Source of the DNA: Fontibacter flavus
GTDB taxonomy: Bacteria > Bacteroidota > Bacteroidia > Cytophagales > Cyclobacteriaceae
Length of the DNA stretch: 64,000 nucleotides
Assembly: GCF_042432905.1 (NCBI RefSeq)
Contig: NZ_JBHLWI010000040.1
Location: 62,001 to 126,000 of the forward strand
Reading direction: 5' to 3'
A program made the position numbers and the translations under genes. This document shows positions 42,583 through 51,750 of this stretch, one piece after another. The notes beneath the pieces are model-generated. The model saw nothing but the letters and a program-made list of their open reading frames with translations, did not search any database and was not told where the DNA came from. How positions within the stretch are numbered: the stretch's first letter is position 1; each line of letters opens with the position of its first letter.

Positions 42583-43527
42583 TTAATTTGCAAGTTTGGC
42601 AGAAACTGCCCGCCTTTCGGCTGCTTTATCCAAACTTACATTTATTTCAAAACAAATCAGAATAATCAAAGAGGTTATGAAAAGCCATAACATGACGGCA
42701 ATCATCGCACCAATTGATCCATAGAGCTTGTTGTAGGTAGCGAAATTGTTGAGGTAATATGAAAAAAGATAAAACCCGAAAGTGATCAAAAAACCAGCTG
42801 TCACTGAACCTGTTGAGAAAAACCGCCATTTATCATGGACGGCGGGTGCAAACCTGAATATGTACGCTGTGGCAATTGTAAAAAGTGACAAAAGCACAAA
42901 GAAGCGAAAAAACGCCAGCATGTAGTAGTATAGACTGCTGGATACCAATTCCCATTCTGAAATCCGGTAGAGGATACTGCTTCCAAAAATCATGATGACT
43001 ACTGCGGCACAAATAGACAGGATCAAAACCATTACAATACTGACAGCAATTGCTCGGGTAGTCCAAAAGGAACGGTTTTCTTTTGTTCGGTATACGGCAT
43101 TGAATGCATTCATCATCGAAACCACACCATTTGTAGACAGGAACAAGGCTAGAAAAAAACCAAGGGATAGCAAACTCTGTCTAGGCTTCGAGACAATGTC
43201 CATGATAGTGGCTTCAGCTTCCTGATAAATGCTGTAAGGGATGATTTCCCGGATGAACATGAGGATATTATTAGTCGTCACATTTTCAAAAAAAATCCCT
43301 ATGTAGGGAATCATATTCAGCAGGAAAAGCAGCAAAGGAAACATGGCCACAGTAAAACTAAAAGCCATAGCCCCTGCTCTTTCGCTGATTTCATCTTTTT
43401 GGACCTGGGCAATAAATATTCTCCCTACGTCATAAAGGTTTTGATCAGGATTTCCAAAATGGAATTTCCTCAACAGTTTGGCCTTTCGGGTGAATTTTAT
43501 TGAAAATAATCGAATCCTTTTTTTCAC
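42583..43527 (-). CDS. YihY/BrkB family inner-membrane protein
   Basis: A 314-residue polytopic membrane protein with six or more hydrophobic helices. Typical YihY features: ISERAGAMAFSFTVAMFPLLLFLLNMIPY at about residues 55-85 (split motif: AGAMAFSFT and FPLLLF), FLALFLSTNGVVSMMNAFNAVY (about 140-160), the central GSVTAGFLITFGFYLFS and YGSIGAMIAVMLWLFITSLIILICFEIN near the end. Its function is unresolved (once confused with RNase BN). It ends the mltG-thioesterase-yihY cluster, 11 bp after the thioesterase stop. Confidence 0.92.
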   Translation of the reverse strand: MKKRIRLFSIKFTRKAKLLRKFHFGNPDQNLYDVGRIFIAQVQKDEISERAGAMAFSFTVAMFPLLLFLLNMIPYIGIFFENVTTNNILMFIREIIPYSIYQEAEATIMDIVSKPRQSLLSLGFFLALFLSTNGVVSMMNAFNAVYRTKENRSFWTTRAIAVSIVMVLILSICAAVVIMIFGSSILYRISEWELVSSSLYYYMLAFFRFFVLLSLFTIATAYIFRFAPAVHDKWRFFSTGSVTAGFLITFGFYLFSYYLNNFATYNKLYGSIGAMIAVMLWLFITSLIILICFEINVSLDKAAERRAVSAKLAN

Positions 43528-43538
43528 TTAAAAATGGA

Positions 43539-43946
43539 TTATTGAAAATATGGCTGCAATAAATCTAACAAATATTGTGGAGGTCTGCAGGGTCTATGGC
43601 TTTCTTTTTTCAAAAAGGTTAAAGTAGTCCAGCCTTTGGTGATCAACTCATTGGCTTCATTGAAAACCTCATACTCAAATTTTATCCTTACACCAGGTAA
43701 AGAAGGTATACTTGTTCTGATGGTAAGCAATTCATCGTATTTTCCGGGCTTGATGAACTGTGTGTGGAGTTCTAAAACGGGCATGATTATCCCATCATCC
43801 TCCATTTGTCGGTAGGAAAAACCAGCAGATCTCAAGGCCTCAACCCTGGCGACCTCAAAGTACATGGCATAATTTCCATAATATACATAGGCCATCTGGT
43901 CAGTTTCAGCATAGCGCACGCGAACGGTGGTTTCAGCTTGGAACAT
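43539..43946 (-). CDS. Acyl-CoA thioesterase (YbgC/4-HBT family hotdog protein)
   Basis: A 135-residue hotdog-fold thioesterase. The N-terminal RVRYAETDQMAYVYYGNYAMYFEVAR is the family signature in two parts: YAETDQM with the catalytic Asp, and YGNYAMYFEVAR. Then come LHTQFIKPGKYDEL and IRTSIPSLPGVRIKFEYEV. The typical G-x-V-Y-H-x-N reads A-Y-V-Y-Y-G-N, with Tyr for the usual His. YbgC relatives hydrolyse short acyl-CoAs or act near the Tol-Pal system. It is packed between mltG (1-bp gap) and yihY (11 bp), hence in an operon. Confidence 0.9.
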   Translation of the reverse strand: MFQAETTVRVRYAETDQMAYVYYGNYAMYFEVARVEALRSAGFSYRQMEDDGIIMPVLELHTQFIKPGKYDELLTIRTSIPSLPGVRIKFEYEVFNEANELITKGWTTLTFLKKESHRPCRPPQYLLDLLQPYFQ

Positions 43947-43947
43947 A

Positions 43948-44991
43948 TTAATAGATTTTTGCTTGGTTTAATGCATTTTGGTATCTCCTGGCATTGTTGA
44001 GATGCTCTGTCAGATTAGTTGCAAAAGCATGATAACCGGAGAAATCATCTTTTGCACAGAAATATAGGTACTGATGATTTTCGTAATTGAGCACTGCATC
44101 CAATGCTGATATTTCAGGCAGGTTGATTGGTCCTGGAGGTAAACCAGCGTATTTGTATGTATTATAAGGGCTGTCAATTTCTTTATGGATGTTCAGCACT
44201 CTTTTGATGCTAAAGTCTCCTGCTGCAAATACCAGCGTTGGGTCGGCTTGTAAAGGCATTTTGATTTTAAGGCGGTTCATATAGACACCTGCTACCCTTG
44301 CTCTTTCATCTGCTTTTTGGGTTTCTGCCTGAACTATAGATGCCAAAGTGGAAACCTCCAGTGGGCTGAGTCCTATTTTGGCGGCTTTTTGTTTTCTATC
44401 TTCAGTCCAAAATCTTTCATACTCTTTATACATCCTATCAAATAGATTTTCAGGACTGCTGTTCCACCACATTTCGTAAGTGTTTGGAATAAACATGGCC
44501 ATGATGGTTTCTTCTTCAAATCCGAATTTTCGGATGTAAACAGAATCCATCACCAGATTCAAAAATTGATCTTCTGATATTTCCAGGTTTCTGGTGATTT
44601 TTTCAGCAAGGTCTTCCTTTACTCTTACATTGTTAAAAGTGACATTCACCGGAGTTTGTTTGCCTGAGCGCAATAATCTCACCAGATTGAGGTTGTTTGT
44701 CCTTGGGGGGATGGTGTATAAGCCTGGCTTTACTGCTTCCTGATATTTCATCACTTTTGCCACGAAACTGAATGTGATCACATCATTGATAACATTGTTG
44801 TTATAAAGGCTGTCGGACACATTTTTAAAGACCGCATTACTGGGGATTTTCAGGGTGTATGGCTCGTCTTTATCGATCAGGGCATTTGGACTGAAAAAGG
44901 CCTGATAGAAGTAAAAAGAAAGGGAAGTCAGCAAAACCGAAAAGGTAATGATGACGATGAGGTAGATTTTTGTTTTTTTATCCTCGAACAT
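43948..44991 (-). CDS. mltG: Endolytic transglycosylase MltG
   Basis: Inner-membrane lytic transglycosylase that cuts nascent peptidoglycan and helps set glycan length. It has 347 residues: an N-terminal membrane helix (about 8-31, IYLIVIITFSVLLTSLSFYFY) and a periplasmic YceG domain starting with a LysM-like subdomain (IPSNAVFKNVSDSLYNNNVI). The active-site region is SIVQAETQKADERARVAGVYMNRL (catalytic Glu in QAE), with MPLQADPTLVFA and SPYNTYKYAGLPPGPINLP. Canonical. First gene of a three-gene operon, divergent from the Nudix gene across 75 bp. Confidence 0.95.
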   Translation of the reverse strand: MFEDKKTKIYLIVIITFSVLLTSLSFYFYQAFFSPNALIDKDEPYTLKIPSNAVFKNVSDSLYNNNVINDVITFSFVAKVMKYQEAVKPGLYTIPPRTNNLNLVRLLRSGKQTPVNVTFNNVRVKEDLAEKITRNLEISEDQFLNLVMDSVYIRKFGFEEETIMAMFIPNTYEMWWNSSPENLFDRMYKEYERFWTEDRKQKAAKIGLSPLEVSTLASIVQAETQKADERARVAGVYMNRLKIKMPLQADPTLVFAAGDFSIKRVLNIHKEIDSPYNTYKYAGLPPGPINLPEISALDAVLNYENHQYLYFCAKDDFSGYHAFATNLTEHLNNARRYQNALNQAKIY

Positions 44992-45066
44992 ATTTTTGAC
45001 TCTGATAAAGGGAATAACGGCAAAAATAGAGATTTTTGTTCACAGGGCTAATTTTATCCTCATTCT

Positions 45067-45471
45067 ATGAACAATCAGATTGAAGTTACATGTGCGATCC
45101 TTCTTGAAGGAGATAAGGTTTTGTGTGCGCAAAGGAGCGAAGAGATGGCCCATCCCTTGAAATGGGAATTTCCGGGAGGGAAAATTGAAGAAGGGGAGTC
45201 TCCCGAAGAATGTCTAAAAAGGGAATTGAAGGAAGAATTGAATCTCGACATTGAAATAAAAGAGGCTTTTAATCCAAATTTACATATTTATCAGGCTGGG
45301 AAATTGATCAAGTTAATGCCGTTTTTATGTAAATATTTAGGAGGTGAATTGGTGCTCAAAGAACATAAATCGGTTATTTGGTTACCAGTTGATCAGATAA
45401 AAAAACTGGATTGGGCCGCCGCGGATATTCCAATTGTGGATGATTTCATAAAGTGGTTTGCCAAACAATAG
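45067..45471 (+). CDS. MutT-type Nudix (deoxy)nucleoside triphosphate pyrophosphohydrolase
   Basis: A 134-residue Nudix hydrolase. The Nudix box is complete: GGKIEEGESPEECLKRELKEE within residues 36-60, split here as GGKIEEGES and RELKEEL with the metal-binding Glu residues. The short single-domain size and the N-terminal EVTCAILLEGDKVLCAQRS resemble MutT and the YggV-type CTP/8-oxo-dGTP pyrophosphohydrolases. It probably sanitises oxidised nucleotides, but specificity cannot be seen. Its promoter shares the 75-bp gap with mltG. Confidence 0.92.
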   Translation: MNNQIEVTCAILLEGDKVLCAQRSEEMAHPLKWEFPGGKIEEGESPEECLKRELKEELNLDIEIKEAFNPNLHIYQAGKLIKLMPFLCKYLGGELVLKEHKSVIWLPVDQIKKLDWAAADIPIVDDFIKWFAKQ

Positions 45472-45668
45472 GTTCTTCGAGCAATTAATAGGAATAGGAT
45501 TTTTCTTTTCCATATGAGAGGTTTTTAGCCTCTTTTAAATTTTGAGTTACGGCAAGCTTAAGTTAACTTCGATAAGAATTAGGATTCGGGCGGCAATTTG
45601 GAGTGATAACTTAGTTTAACCCCTTCCAATAAACTAGTCAAAGAATCTAAGATTAAAATTTCACTATA

Positions 45669-46298
45669 ATGGCAGCAGAATTCATCAAATTATATCCGGA
45701 AAATCCCGAAATAAAAAAAATCCAAAGGATTGTTGAAGTGCTTCGTGATGGCGGTGTGATAATATATCCTACGGATACCGTTTATGGGATGGGCTGTGAT
45801 ATTCATAAGCAGAGAGCGGTAGAGCGAATTGCACAGTTAAAGGGAATTAAACCCAAAAAGCATAATTTTTCATTTATCTGTTATGATTTGAGTGATATTG
45901 CGGATTATACAAGGGCTTTGAGTACTCCGGTATTTAAAGTAATGAAAAAAGCACTTCCAGGTCCTTATACTTTTATTTTGGAAGCAAACAATCAAGTTCC
46001 AAAGATTCTTAACAGCAATAAAAAAACGGTAGGGATCAGGGTTCCGGATCATCCAGTTCCCAGGCTTCTCGTCAAAGAACTGGGCTCACCTATCTTGACA
46101 ACATCCATCCGTGATGAAGATGATGTTGTGGAGTACAGTACTGATCCTGAACTTATCTATGAAAAGTATAAAGACTTGGTAGATATTGTAATCGATGGGG
46201 GATATGGTAAGAACGTAGCATCTACGATTCTCGACTGTACCGGAAATCAGATTGAAGTAGTGAGGGAAGGCTTGGGTTCCGTAGAAGACATATTATAA
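45669..46298 (+). CDS. L-threonylcarbamoyladenylate synthase family protein (Sua5/YciO/YrdC)
   Basis: A 209-residue YrdC-fold protein of the Sua5/YciO group. Members make threonylcarbamoyl-AMP for the t6A tRNA modification, or are related RNA-binding YciO proteins. Motifs: VLRDGGVIIYPTDTVYGMGCDI (substrate pocket, about 27-48, split as GGVIIYPTDTVYG), RIAQLKGIKPKKHNFSFIC, LPGPYTFILEAN, KTVGIRVPDHPV, and the closing STILDCTGNQIEVVREG. Length and the KPKKHNFSF motif make it closer to YciO than to long Sua5. Preceded by a 197-bp gap with nothing identified. Confidence 0.9.
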   Translation: MAAEFIKLYPENPEIKKIQRIVEVLRDGGVIIYPTDTVYGMGCDIHKQRAVERIAQLKGIKPKKHNFSFICYDLSDIADYTRALSTPVFKVMKKALPGPYTFILEANNQVPKILNSNKKTVGIRVPDHPVPRLLVKELGSPILTTSIRDEDDVVEYSTDPELIYEKYKDLVDIVIDGGYGKNVASTILDCTGNQIEVVREGLGSVEDIL

Positions 46299-46516
46299 AG
46301 TTTAAAAAATAATATGTATATCCGGAATAGCACCACTCATCAATTTAAAAGTGGATTATTAGCAAACCGATATTTATGGATATTGGATCCAGCTCAGCGG
46401 AGAAGTTATTCAAGGATATTGGTTCGATATCATAGGTTATTCTAAAAAATATGTTTTGCTGGCATAATTGCGGATAATCATAAAATAACATTGAATCTGT
46501 CACCATAAACAAATAA

Positions 46517-47137
46517 ATGGGAATAATTACCGAGTTGTTTTATTTGCCTTCACTGGAATATTTTACAGCGATTTTGGATCAAGAGGAAATATGTATAGAT
46601 GGGTTGGAAAGGTATCAAAAGCAAACCTATAGAAATAGGACTCAAATTTTACTGGCCAACAAAGTTGAAACACTATCCGTACCTGTACTTGGAGGTAACA
46701 AAAAGATACAATACCGGAATGTAAAGATTGATTACCATCAAAAATGGAAAAATGTACATTTAAGGGGATTACAGTCAGCTTATGGCAAAGCGCCTTATTT
46801 TGAATTCTTTTTTCCTTACCTTGAAAAAGTCTACCAGAAAAATCCGGTTTTTTTGTTTGACTTAAACATGGAATTACTGACAGTTTGTCTTAAGTTGTTA
46901 AAGTTGGATGTCAAACTTTCCGTTTTGGAAAAAGAAGGTCAAAATCAGTCATTTACAGATATTCGGGGGCTTTTAGATGCGAAGATTGATTTTAGTGAGA
47001 GGGGGATTTACAGGGTTAGGGAATATCCGCAACTATTTGGCGCAGACTTTGAACCTAATTTGAGTATTGTGGATCTTCTTTTCTGTGAAGGAGTGAATGC
47101 AGGAAACATTCTTCGTGCTTCACAAAAAAATGATTGA
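46517..47137 (+). CDS. WbqC family protein
   Basis: A 206-residue protein of the WbqC-like family. Visible: ELFYLPSLEYFTAILDQEEICIDGLERYQKQTYRNRTQI at the N-terminus (split), VPVLGGNKKIQYRNVKIDY, WKNVHLRGLQSAYGKAPYFEFFFPYLE, and YPQLFGADFEPNLSIVDLLFCEG. The family name comes from O-antigen clusters, but the Bacteroidota members are found beside signal peptidase or clpC genes and their role is unknown. Next gene clpC starts 81 bp downstream. The upstream gap (46299-46516) contains only a weak 43-codon basic ORF that I did not accept. Confidence 0.88.
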   Translation: MGIITELFYLPSLEYFTAILDQEEICIDGLERYQKQTYRNRTQILLANKVETLSVPVLGGNKKIQYRNVKIDYHQKWKNVHLRGLQSAYGKAPYFEFFFPYLEKVYQKNPVFLFDLNMELLTVCLKLLKLDVKLSVLEKEGQNQSFTDIRGLLDAKIDFSERGIYRVREYPQLFGADFEPNLSIVDLLFCEGVNAGNILRASQKND

Positions 47138-47218
47138 ACAATAGTTAAAAGGATTGTGTTTTTAAAACAAAATCGGTAACATTAATACGGATTTCAAATC
47201 AAATTAGAAAGGATATAC

Positions 47219-49753
47219 ATGGAAGCAAAATTTTCAAACAGGGTCAAAGAGGTGATCTCACTTAGCCGCGAAGAAGCTTTGCGGTTGGGTCATGATTACA
47301 TTGGTACAGAGCACCTCTTGTTGGGAATGATTCGAGAGGGGGAAGGCGTGGCTGTTTCCATACTAAAAAAACTGGGAGTTCCATTAGAAGAACTCAGAAA
47401 TTCCATTGAAAGGGCAGTAAAAGGAACTGCGAACCACAATGTAAAAAACCTTGCCAATATTCCTTTGACAAGGCAGTCAGAAAAAGTATTGAAGATTACG
47501 TATTTGGAGGCAAAGATCTTCAAAAGTCAATTGATTGGAACAGAACATTTGTTGCTTTCCATCTTGAGGGATGAAGATAATATTGCTACCCAGATATTGC
47601 ATAAGTTTGATGCCAACTATGATTCTGTCAAAGAAATGCTGGAATTTCAGACAGATACAGGACCAAGATCTAAGGCAGAAGCTGATGATCCGGATGAGGA
47701 TGGATCTAAACTATTTGGCTCTTCATCAGGAAGCGGATCCTCTGGAAGTGCAGCTAAAGGTTCAAGTGAAAAATCAAGAACGCCTGTTTTGGATAATTTC
47801 GGAAGGGACCTGACCAAAATGGCAGAGGATGATAAGCTTGATCCAATCATTGGTAGAGAAAAGGAAATTGAACGTGTAGCCCAGATTCTCTCCCGAAGGA
47901 AGAAGAATAACCCAATTCTGATCGGTGAACCCGGAGTTGGGAAAACTGCCATAGCCGAAGGCTTGGCTTTAAGGATTGTTCAGAAAAAAGTGTCCCGCGT
48001 ACTGTTCAATAAGCGCGTAGTGACCTTGGATCTTGCATCATTGGTGGCAGGTACTAAATATAGAGGGCAATTTGAGGAGAGAATGAAAGCTGTGATGAAT
48101 GAGCTGGAAAAGTCCCCGAATGTTATCCTCTTCATTGATGAATTGCATACTATCGTCGGTGCTGGTGGAGCAAGTGGATCACTGGATGCTTCAAATATGT
48201 TCAAACCCGCTTTGGCAAGGGGTGAAATCCAATGTATCGGTGCGACTACACTTGATGAGTACAGGCAATATATTGAGAAGGATGGTGCACTGGCAAGAAG
48301 GTTTCAGATGGTGATGGTGGACGCCACCAGTCCTGAAGAAACCATTCAGATCCTTAACAATATCAAGGATAAATACGAAGATCACCACAATGTCATCTAC
48401 ACGCCTGAGGCGATAGAAGCTTGTGTGAAATTGTCCGACAGGTATATTTCTGACAGATTCCTTCCTGACAAAGCGATTGATATTTTGGATGAAGCGGGAG
48501 CCAGAGTCCACATCAATAATATTCATGTTCCTGAAGAAATTCTCAAGCTTGAAGATGAAGTTGAAAAAATCAAGATTGAGAAAAACAGGGTAGTCAAAAG
48601 CCAAAAATATGAAGAAGCTGCCCAATTGAGAGATAAGGAGAAGAAACTACTTGAACAATTGGAAACAGCTAAAGTGAAGTGGGAAGAAGAGAGCAAAACC
48701 AAACGCTATGTTGTGGAGGAGGAAAATGTGGCAGAAGTAATCGCCATGATGACTGGAATTCCAGCTAAGCGTATTGCCCAAAACGAAGGTGCTAAATTGC
48801 TCAATATGGCGCAGGACCTTCAGGCTAAGGTAATCGGTCAGGATGAAGCGATCAAGAAATTGGTGAAGGCGATCCAAAGGACAAGAGTAGGCCTAAAAGA
48901 CCCTAAGAAACCGATCGGATCCTTTATTTTCTTAGGGCCAACCGGTGTAGGTAAAACTGAATTGGCTAAAATGTTAGCGATGTATTTGTTTGACAAAGAA
49001 GATTCCTTGGTGAGAATTGATATGTCGGAATATATGGAGAAATTCAGTGTTTCCAGATTAGTGGGGGCACCTCCGGGATATGTAGGATACGAAGAGGGTG
49101 GACAATTGACCGAGAAGGTTAGAAGAAAGCCATATTCTGTAGTCCTGCTTGACGAAATCGAGAAAGCTCACCCTGATGTATTCAATATTCTTTTGCAGGT
49201 ATTGGATGATGGAATCCTGACAGATGGTCTGGGTAGAAGAGTGGATTTCAGAAATACCATCATCATCATGACATCCAATATTGGTGTCAGAGACCTCAAA
49301 GATTTTGGTTCAGGAATTGGTTTTGCATCCAAGTCCAAGCAGCAAAGCATGGATGATGTGATGAAGTCTACCATTCAAAGTGCATTGAAAAAAGCATTTA
49401 GCCCGGAATTCCTTAATAGATTGGATGATGTGGTCGTGTTTAACTCTCTCAGCAAAGATCATATTCACAAGATCATTGATATCAGTTTGAACAAGCTGTT
49501 CAGCAGAATAACAGATCTAGGCTATAAGATTGAATTGACTGATAAAGCAAAAGATTTCTTAGCTGAAAAAGGATATGATCAACAGTATGGGGCAAGGCCT
49601 TTGAACAGGGCCATTCAGAAATATCTGGAAGATGCCTTAGCTGAAGAAATCCTTAAAGGGGAACTTTCTGAAGGAGATGTAATCCTCGCAGATTACTCCG
49701 GAGAAGGGGAGGAATTGACCATTACAGTGAATAAAAAAGAGAAAGCTGAATAA
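47219..49753 (+). CDS. clpC: ATP-dependent Clp protease ATP-binding subunit ClpC
   Basis: AAA+ unfoldase that feeds substrates to ClpP and may need an adaptor. 844 residues: double Clp_N repeat (1-145), a Gly/Ser linker (about 160-185, GSSSGSGSSGSAAKGS), NBD1 with Walker A GEPGVGKT (about 240) and IDELHT, a UVR/middle domain (about 410-470, KSQKYEEAAQLRDKEKKL), NBD2 with Walker A GPTGVGKTELAKML (about 580), YVGYEEGGQL pore loop, LLDEIEKAHPDVF, and the C-terminal D2-small domain. The long Ser-rich linker is a feature of Bacteroidota ClpC. Terminator at 49774. Confidence 0.96.
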   Translation: MEAKFSNRVKEVISLSREEALRLGHDYIGTEHLLLGMIREGEGVAVSILKKLGVPLEELRNSIERAVKGTANHNVKNLANIPLTRQSEKVLKITYLEAKIFKSQLIGTEHLLLSILRDEDNIATQILHKFDANYDSVKEMLEFQTDTGPRSKAEADDPDEDGSKLFGSSSGSGSSGSAAKGSSEKSRTPVLDNFGRDLTKMAEDDKLDPIIGREKEIERVAQILSRRKKNNPILIGEPGVGKTAIAEGLALRIVQKKVSRVLFNKRVVTLDLASLVAGTKYRGQFEERMKAVMNELEKSPNVILFIDELHTIVGAGGASGSLDASNMFKPALARGEIQCIGATTLDEYRQYIEKDGALARRFQMVMVDATSPEETIQILNNIKDKYEDHHNVIYTPEAIEACVKLSDRYISDRFLPDKAIDILDEAGARVHINNIHVPEEILKLEDEVEKIKIEKNRVVKSQKYEEAAQLRDKEKKLLEQLETAKVKWEEESKTKRYVVEEENVAEVIAMMTGIPAKRIAQNEGAKLLNMAQDLQAKVIGQDEAIKKLVKAIQRTRVGLKDPKKPIGSFIFLGPTGVGKTELAKMLAMYLFDKEDSLVRIDMSEYMEKFSVSRLVGAPPGYVGYEEGGQLTEKVRRKPYSVVLLDEIEKAHPDVFNILLQVLDDGILTDGLGRRVDFRNTIIIMTSNIGVRDLKDFGSGIGFASKSKQQSMDDVMKSTIQSALKKAFSPEFLNRLDDVVVFNSLSKDHIHKIIDISLNKLFSRITDLGYKIELTDKAKDFLAEKGYDQQYGARPLNRAIQKYLEDALAEEILKGELSEGDVILADYSGEGEELTITVNKKEKAE

Positions 49754-49773
49754 GTTGAAATAAATAGAAAAGC

Positions 49774-49804
49774 AAGCGGTCGATTGTAATTGACCGCTTT
49801 TTTC
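49774..49804 (+). terminator. Intrinsic terminator after clpC
   Basis: AAGCGGTC-GATT/AATT-GACCGCTT stem with one G-U pair, 2-nt loop and a T6 run, 21 bp after the clpC stop. Confidence 0.85.
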
Positions 49805-49866
49805 GTTTTAACAAGGCTTAACATGAGCAAGGAGCCTTTAGCTTATTTTTTGCGTATCGATTAAAT

Positions 49867-50781
49867 ATGAACTCCATGAACTATTATTTATTCAAAGCTA
49901 TCCTGATTTTCTTTTCATTGCCTTTGGTGATTTCTGAAAAAATACCTCAATCAAAAGTTTTACCGATTATACCTGATTATATGGACTCGCTCTATTCCGG
50001 TCCAAAGGCAGTTGGAAAATTATCGAACAAAGAAATTGACGAAGCTAGCGGTATTGCTTTTTCCAGAACACATGAAGATATCATCTATACCCATAATGAT
50101 AGTGGGGGTAAGCCCTATATATACATGATTGATACTTATGGGGGAGAGAAAGGAAAGATAATTTTAGAAGGCGTTAAGAACAGAGATTGGGAGGATATTG
50201 CAGTAGGCCCTGGGCCTAACCCAAATCTCCATTACATTTATGTTGGTGACATTGGAGATAATAGAGGTGTTTATCCTGAAATATTCATTCATAGATTAGC
50301 TGAACCTAAACCATTCACTTCAGAACTCAGAATCAAGCCAAAGACATTGAAATTGACCTACCCTGATGGTCCCAAAGATGCCGAGACCTTAATGGTTGAT
50401 CCGGTTTCAAAGGATATTTTTATTCTTTCCAAAAGGGATAGTAGCAATACCCTATACAGGATTCCGACTACCGCTTTCGAAAAGGATGAGTATGTATTGG
50501 AAAAGGTGATGGAACTGCCTTTTACCATGTCGGTTGGTGGGGACATTGCTTTTGATGGAACTCAGGTTCTTATAAAAAACTATTTAACTGTTTTCTTTTG
50601 GGAAAGAAAAACAGGAGAAACTATTCCGGAAGCCTTAAGCCGGGAACCTTTGATTCTTCCCTACAAGCCAGAACCTCAGGGAGAAGCAATTGCTTTTCAC
50701 CCTTCAGGAAGGAGTTATTATACGCTGAGTGAACAAAGGTTTAATATCAGGCCTGTGCTTTATAGGTATAACAAAAAATAG
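49867..50781 (+). CDS. Conserved exported beta-propeller-like protein, function unknown
   Basis: A 304-residue protein with an N-terminal hydrophobic segment (about 5-22), likely a signal peptide. Conserved phrases recur in a Bacteroidota family: KLSNKEIDEASGIAFSR, YTHNDSGGKPYIYMID, NRDWEDIAVGPGP, YIYVGDIGDNRG, PDGPKDAETLMVDP, FILSKRDSSNTLYRIP and PQGEAIAFHPSG. The periodic DWEDIA and GDxxDNR loops suggest a six- or seven-bladed beta-propeller, similar in style to SdiA-regulated or phytase-like proteins. I cannot give a function. It is followed by ctlX after 27 bp on the same strand. Confidence 0.7.
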   Translation: MNSMNYYLFKAILIFFSLPLVISEKIPQSKVLPIIPDYMDSLYSGPKAVGKLSNKEIDEASGIAFSRTHEDIIYTHNDSGGKPYIYMIDTYGGEKGKIILEGVKNRDWEDIAVGPGPNPNLHYIYVGDIGDNRGVYPEIFIHRLAEPKPFTSELRIKPKTLKLTYPDGPKDAETLMVDPVSKDIFILSKRDSSNTLYRIPTTAFEKDEYVLEKVMELPFTMSVGGDIAFDGTQVLIKNYLTVFFWERKTGETIPEALSREPLILPYKPEPQGEAIAFHPSGRSYYTLSEQRFNIRPVLYRYNKK

Positions 50782-50808
50782 GTATTTTGGGGCTTTAAAA
50801 TCAAAATC

Positions 50809-51750
50809 ATGACTTATCAAACCACCTCATCTATTTTAATGGTCCGTCCGGCTAATTTTGGGTTTAATCCCGAAACTGCCTCAAATAACTTTTATCAACA
50901 AAAGGATGAAAGGGATTCCCAAGAAATTAATGCTGTGGCTCAAGAAGAGTTTGATGGATTTGTTGAATTGCTTCAGCAGGCAGGGGTCAATGTGATCGTG
51001 GTAGAAGATACGGCAGAACCTTTCAAGACAGATGCTGTTTTTCCGAATAATTGGTTCAGTACCCATGAAGATGGCAAGTTGATTCTGTACCCAATGTTTT
51101 CTTCCAATCGAAGGTTGGAAAGGCGAAAAGACATAATAGAGTTGCTGATGCAAAAAGGTTTCCAGATTTCAGAAATAATTGACCTTTCTTTTTTTGAAAA
51201 AGACAATCAGTTTTTGGAAGGAACAGGTAGCCTTGTATTGGACCGGATCAATAAAATAGCCTACGCTTGCAGATCAGTGAGGACCCATGAGGTTCCTTTG
51301 GCATATTTTTCAAGGTTATTAGACTATCAGATTGTGGATTTTGACGCTGTCCAACTGGTAAATGGTGAATATTCTGCTATATATCATACCAATGTCATGA
51401 TGCATGTAGGGAGTGAATTGGCTGTTGTCTGTCTTGACAGTATACCCCTTGCTTCAGACAAGCTGAAAGTTCAGGAGGCTTTGGGAAAAACAGGAAAAAG
51501 AATAATTCCAATTACGGCCAAACAGAAGTTCGGTTTTGCAGGGAACATGTTGGAGGTGAGGAATGCTTCAGGGCAGAAATTTACAGTTATGTCAGAGTCT
51601 GCCTTTCAGTCTCTGAGCAAAGTTCAGCTTCAGACCATCAAACGATATACGGAAATCATTATTCCCAAAATCCCCATCATTGAAAAACTTGGCGGTGGAA
51701 GTGCCAGGTGTATGATGGCAGAGATTTTTCTACCATCAATGAAGGCCTGA
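50809..51750 (+). CDS. ctlX: Citrulline utilization hydrolase-type protein CtlX (amidinotransferase family)
   Basis: A 313-residue guanidino-group-modifying enzyme of the arginine deiminase/amidinotransferase fold. Visible: SILMVRPANFGFNPETA at the N-terminus, TDAVFPNNWFSTHEDG, FLEGTGSLVLDR, the His region YHTNVMMHVG and the catalytic Cys in GGGSARCMMAEIFL (Cys about 301). This pattern matches CtlX, proposed to hydrolyse citrulline-type substrates. With arginine deiminase at 1.8 kb it suggests arginine/citrulline catabolism in this organism, but the two genes are distant. Its 3' end overlaps the convergent SulP gene by 15 bp. Confidence 0.85.
   Translation: MTYQTTSSILMVRPANFGFNPETASNNFYQQKDERDSQEINAVAQEEFDGFVELLQQAGVNVIVVEDTAEPFKTDAVFPNNWFSTHEDGKLILYPMFSSNRRLERRKDIIELLMQKGFQISEIIDLSFFEKDNQFLEGTGSLVLDRINKIAYACRSVRTHEVPLAYFSRLLDYQIVDFDAVQLVNGEYSAIYHTNVMMHVGSELAVVCLDSIPLASDKLKVQEALGKTGKRIIPITAKQKFGFAGNMLEVRNASGQKFTVMSESAFQSLSKVQLQTIKRYTEIIIPKIPIIEKLGGGSARCMMAEIFLPSMKA

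Noticed and set aside
46314..46445. A 43-codon basic ORF (rich in Arg, Tyr, Leu) between the YciO-type and WbqC genes
   Set aside because: It has no recognised family, no terminator or promoter match, and unusual Arg-rich composition for the region; likely chance.
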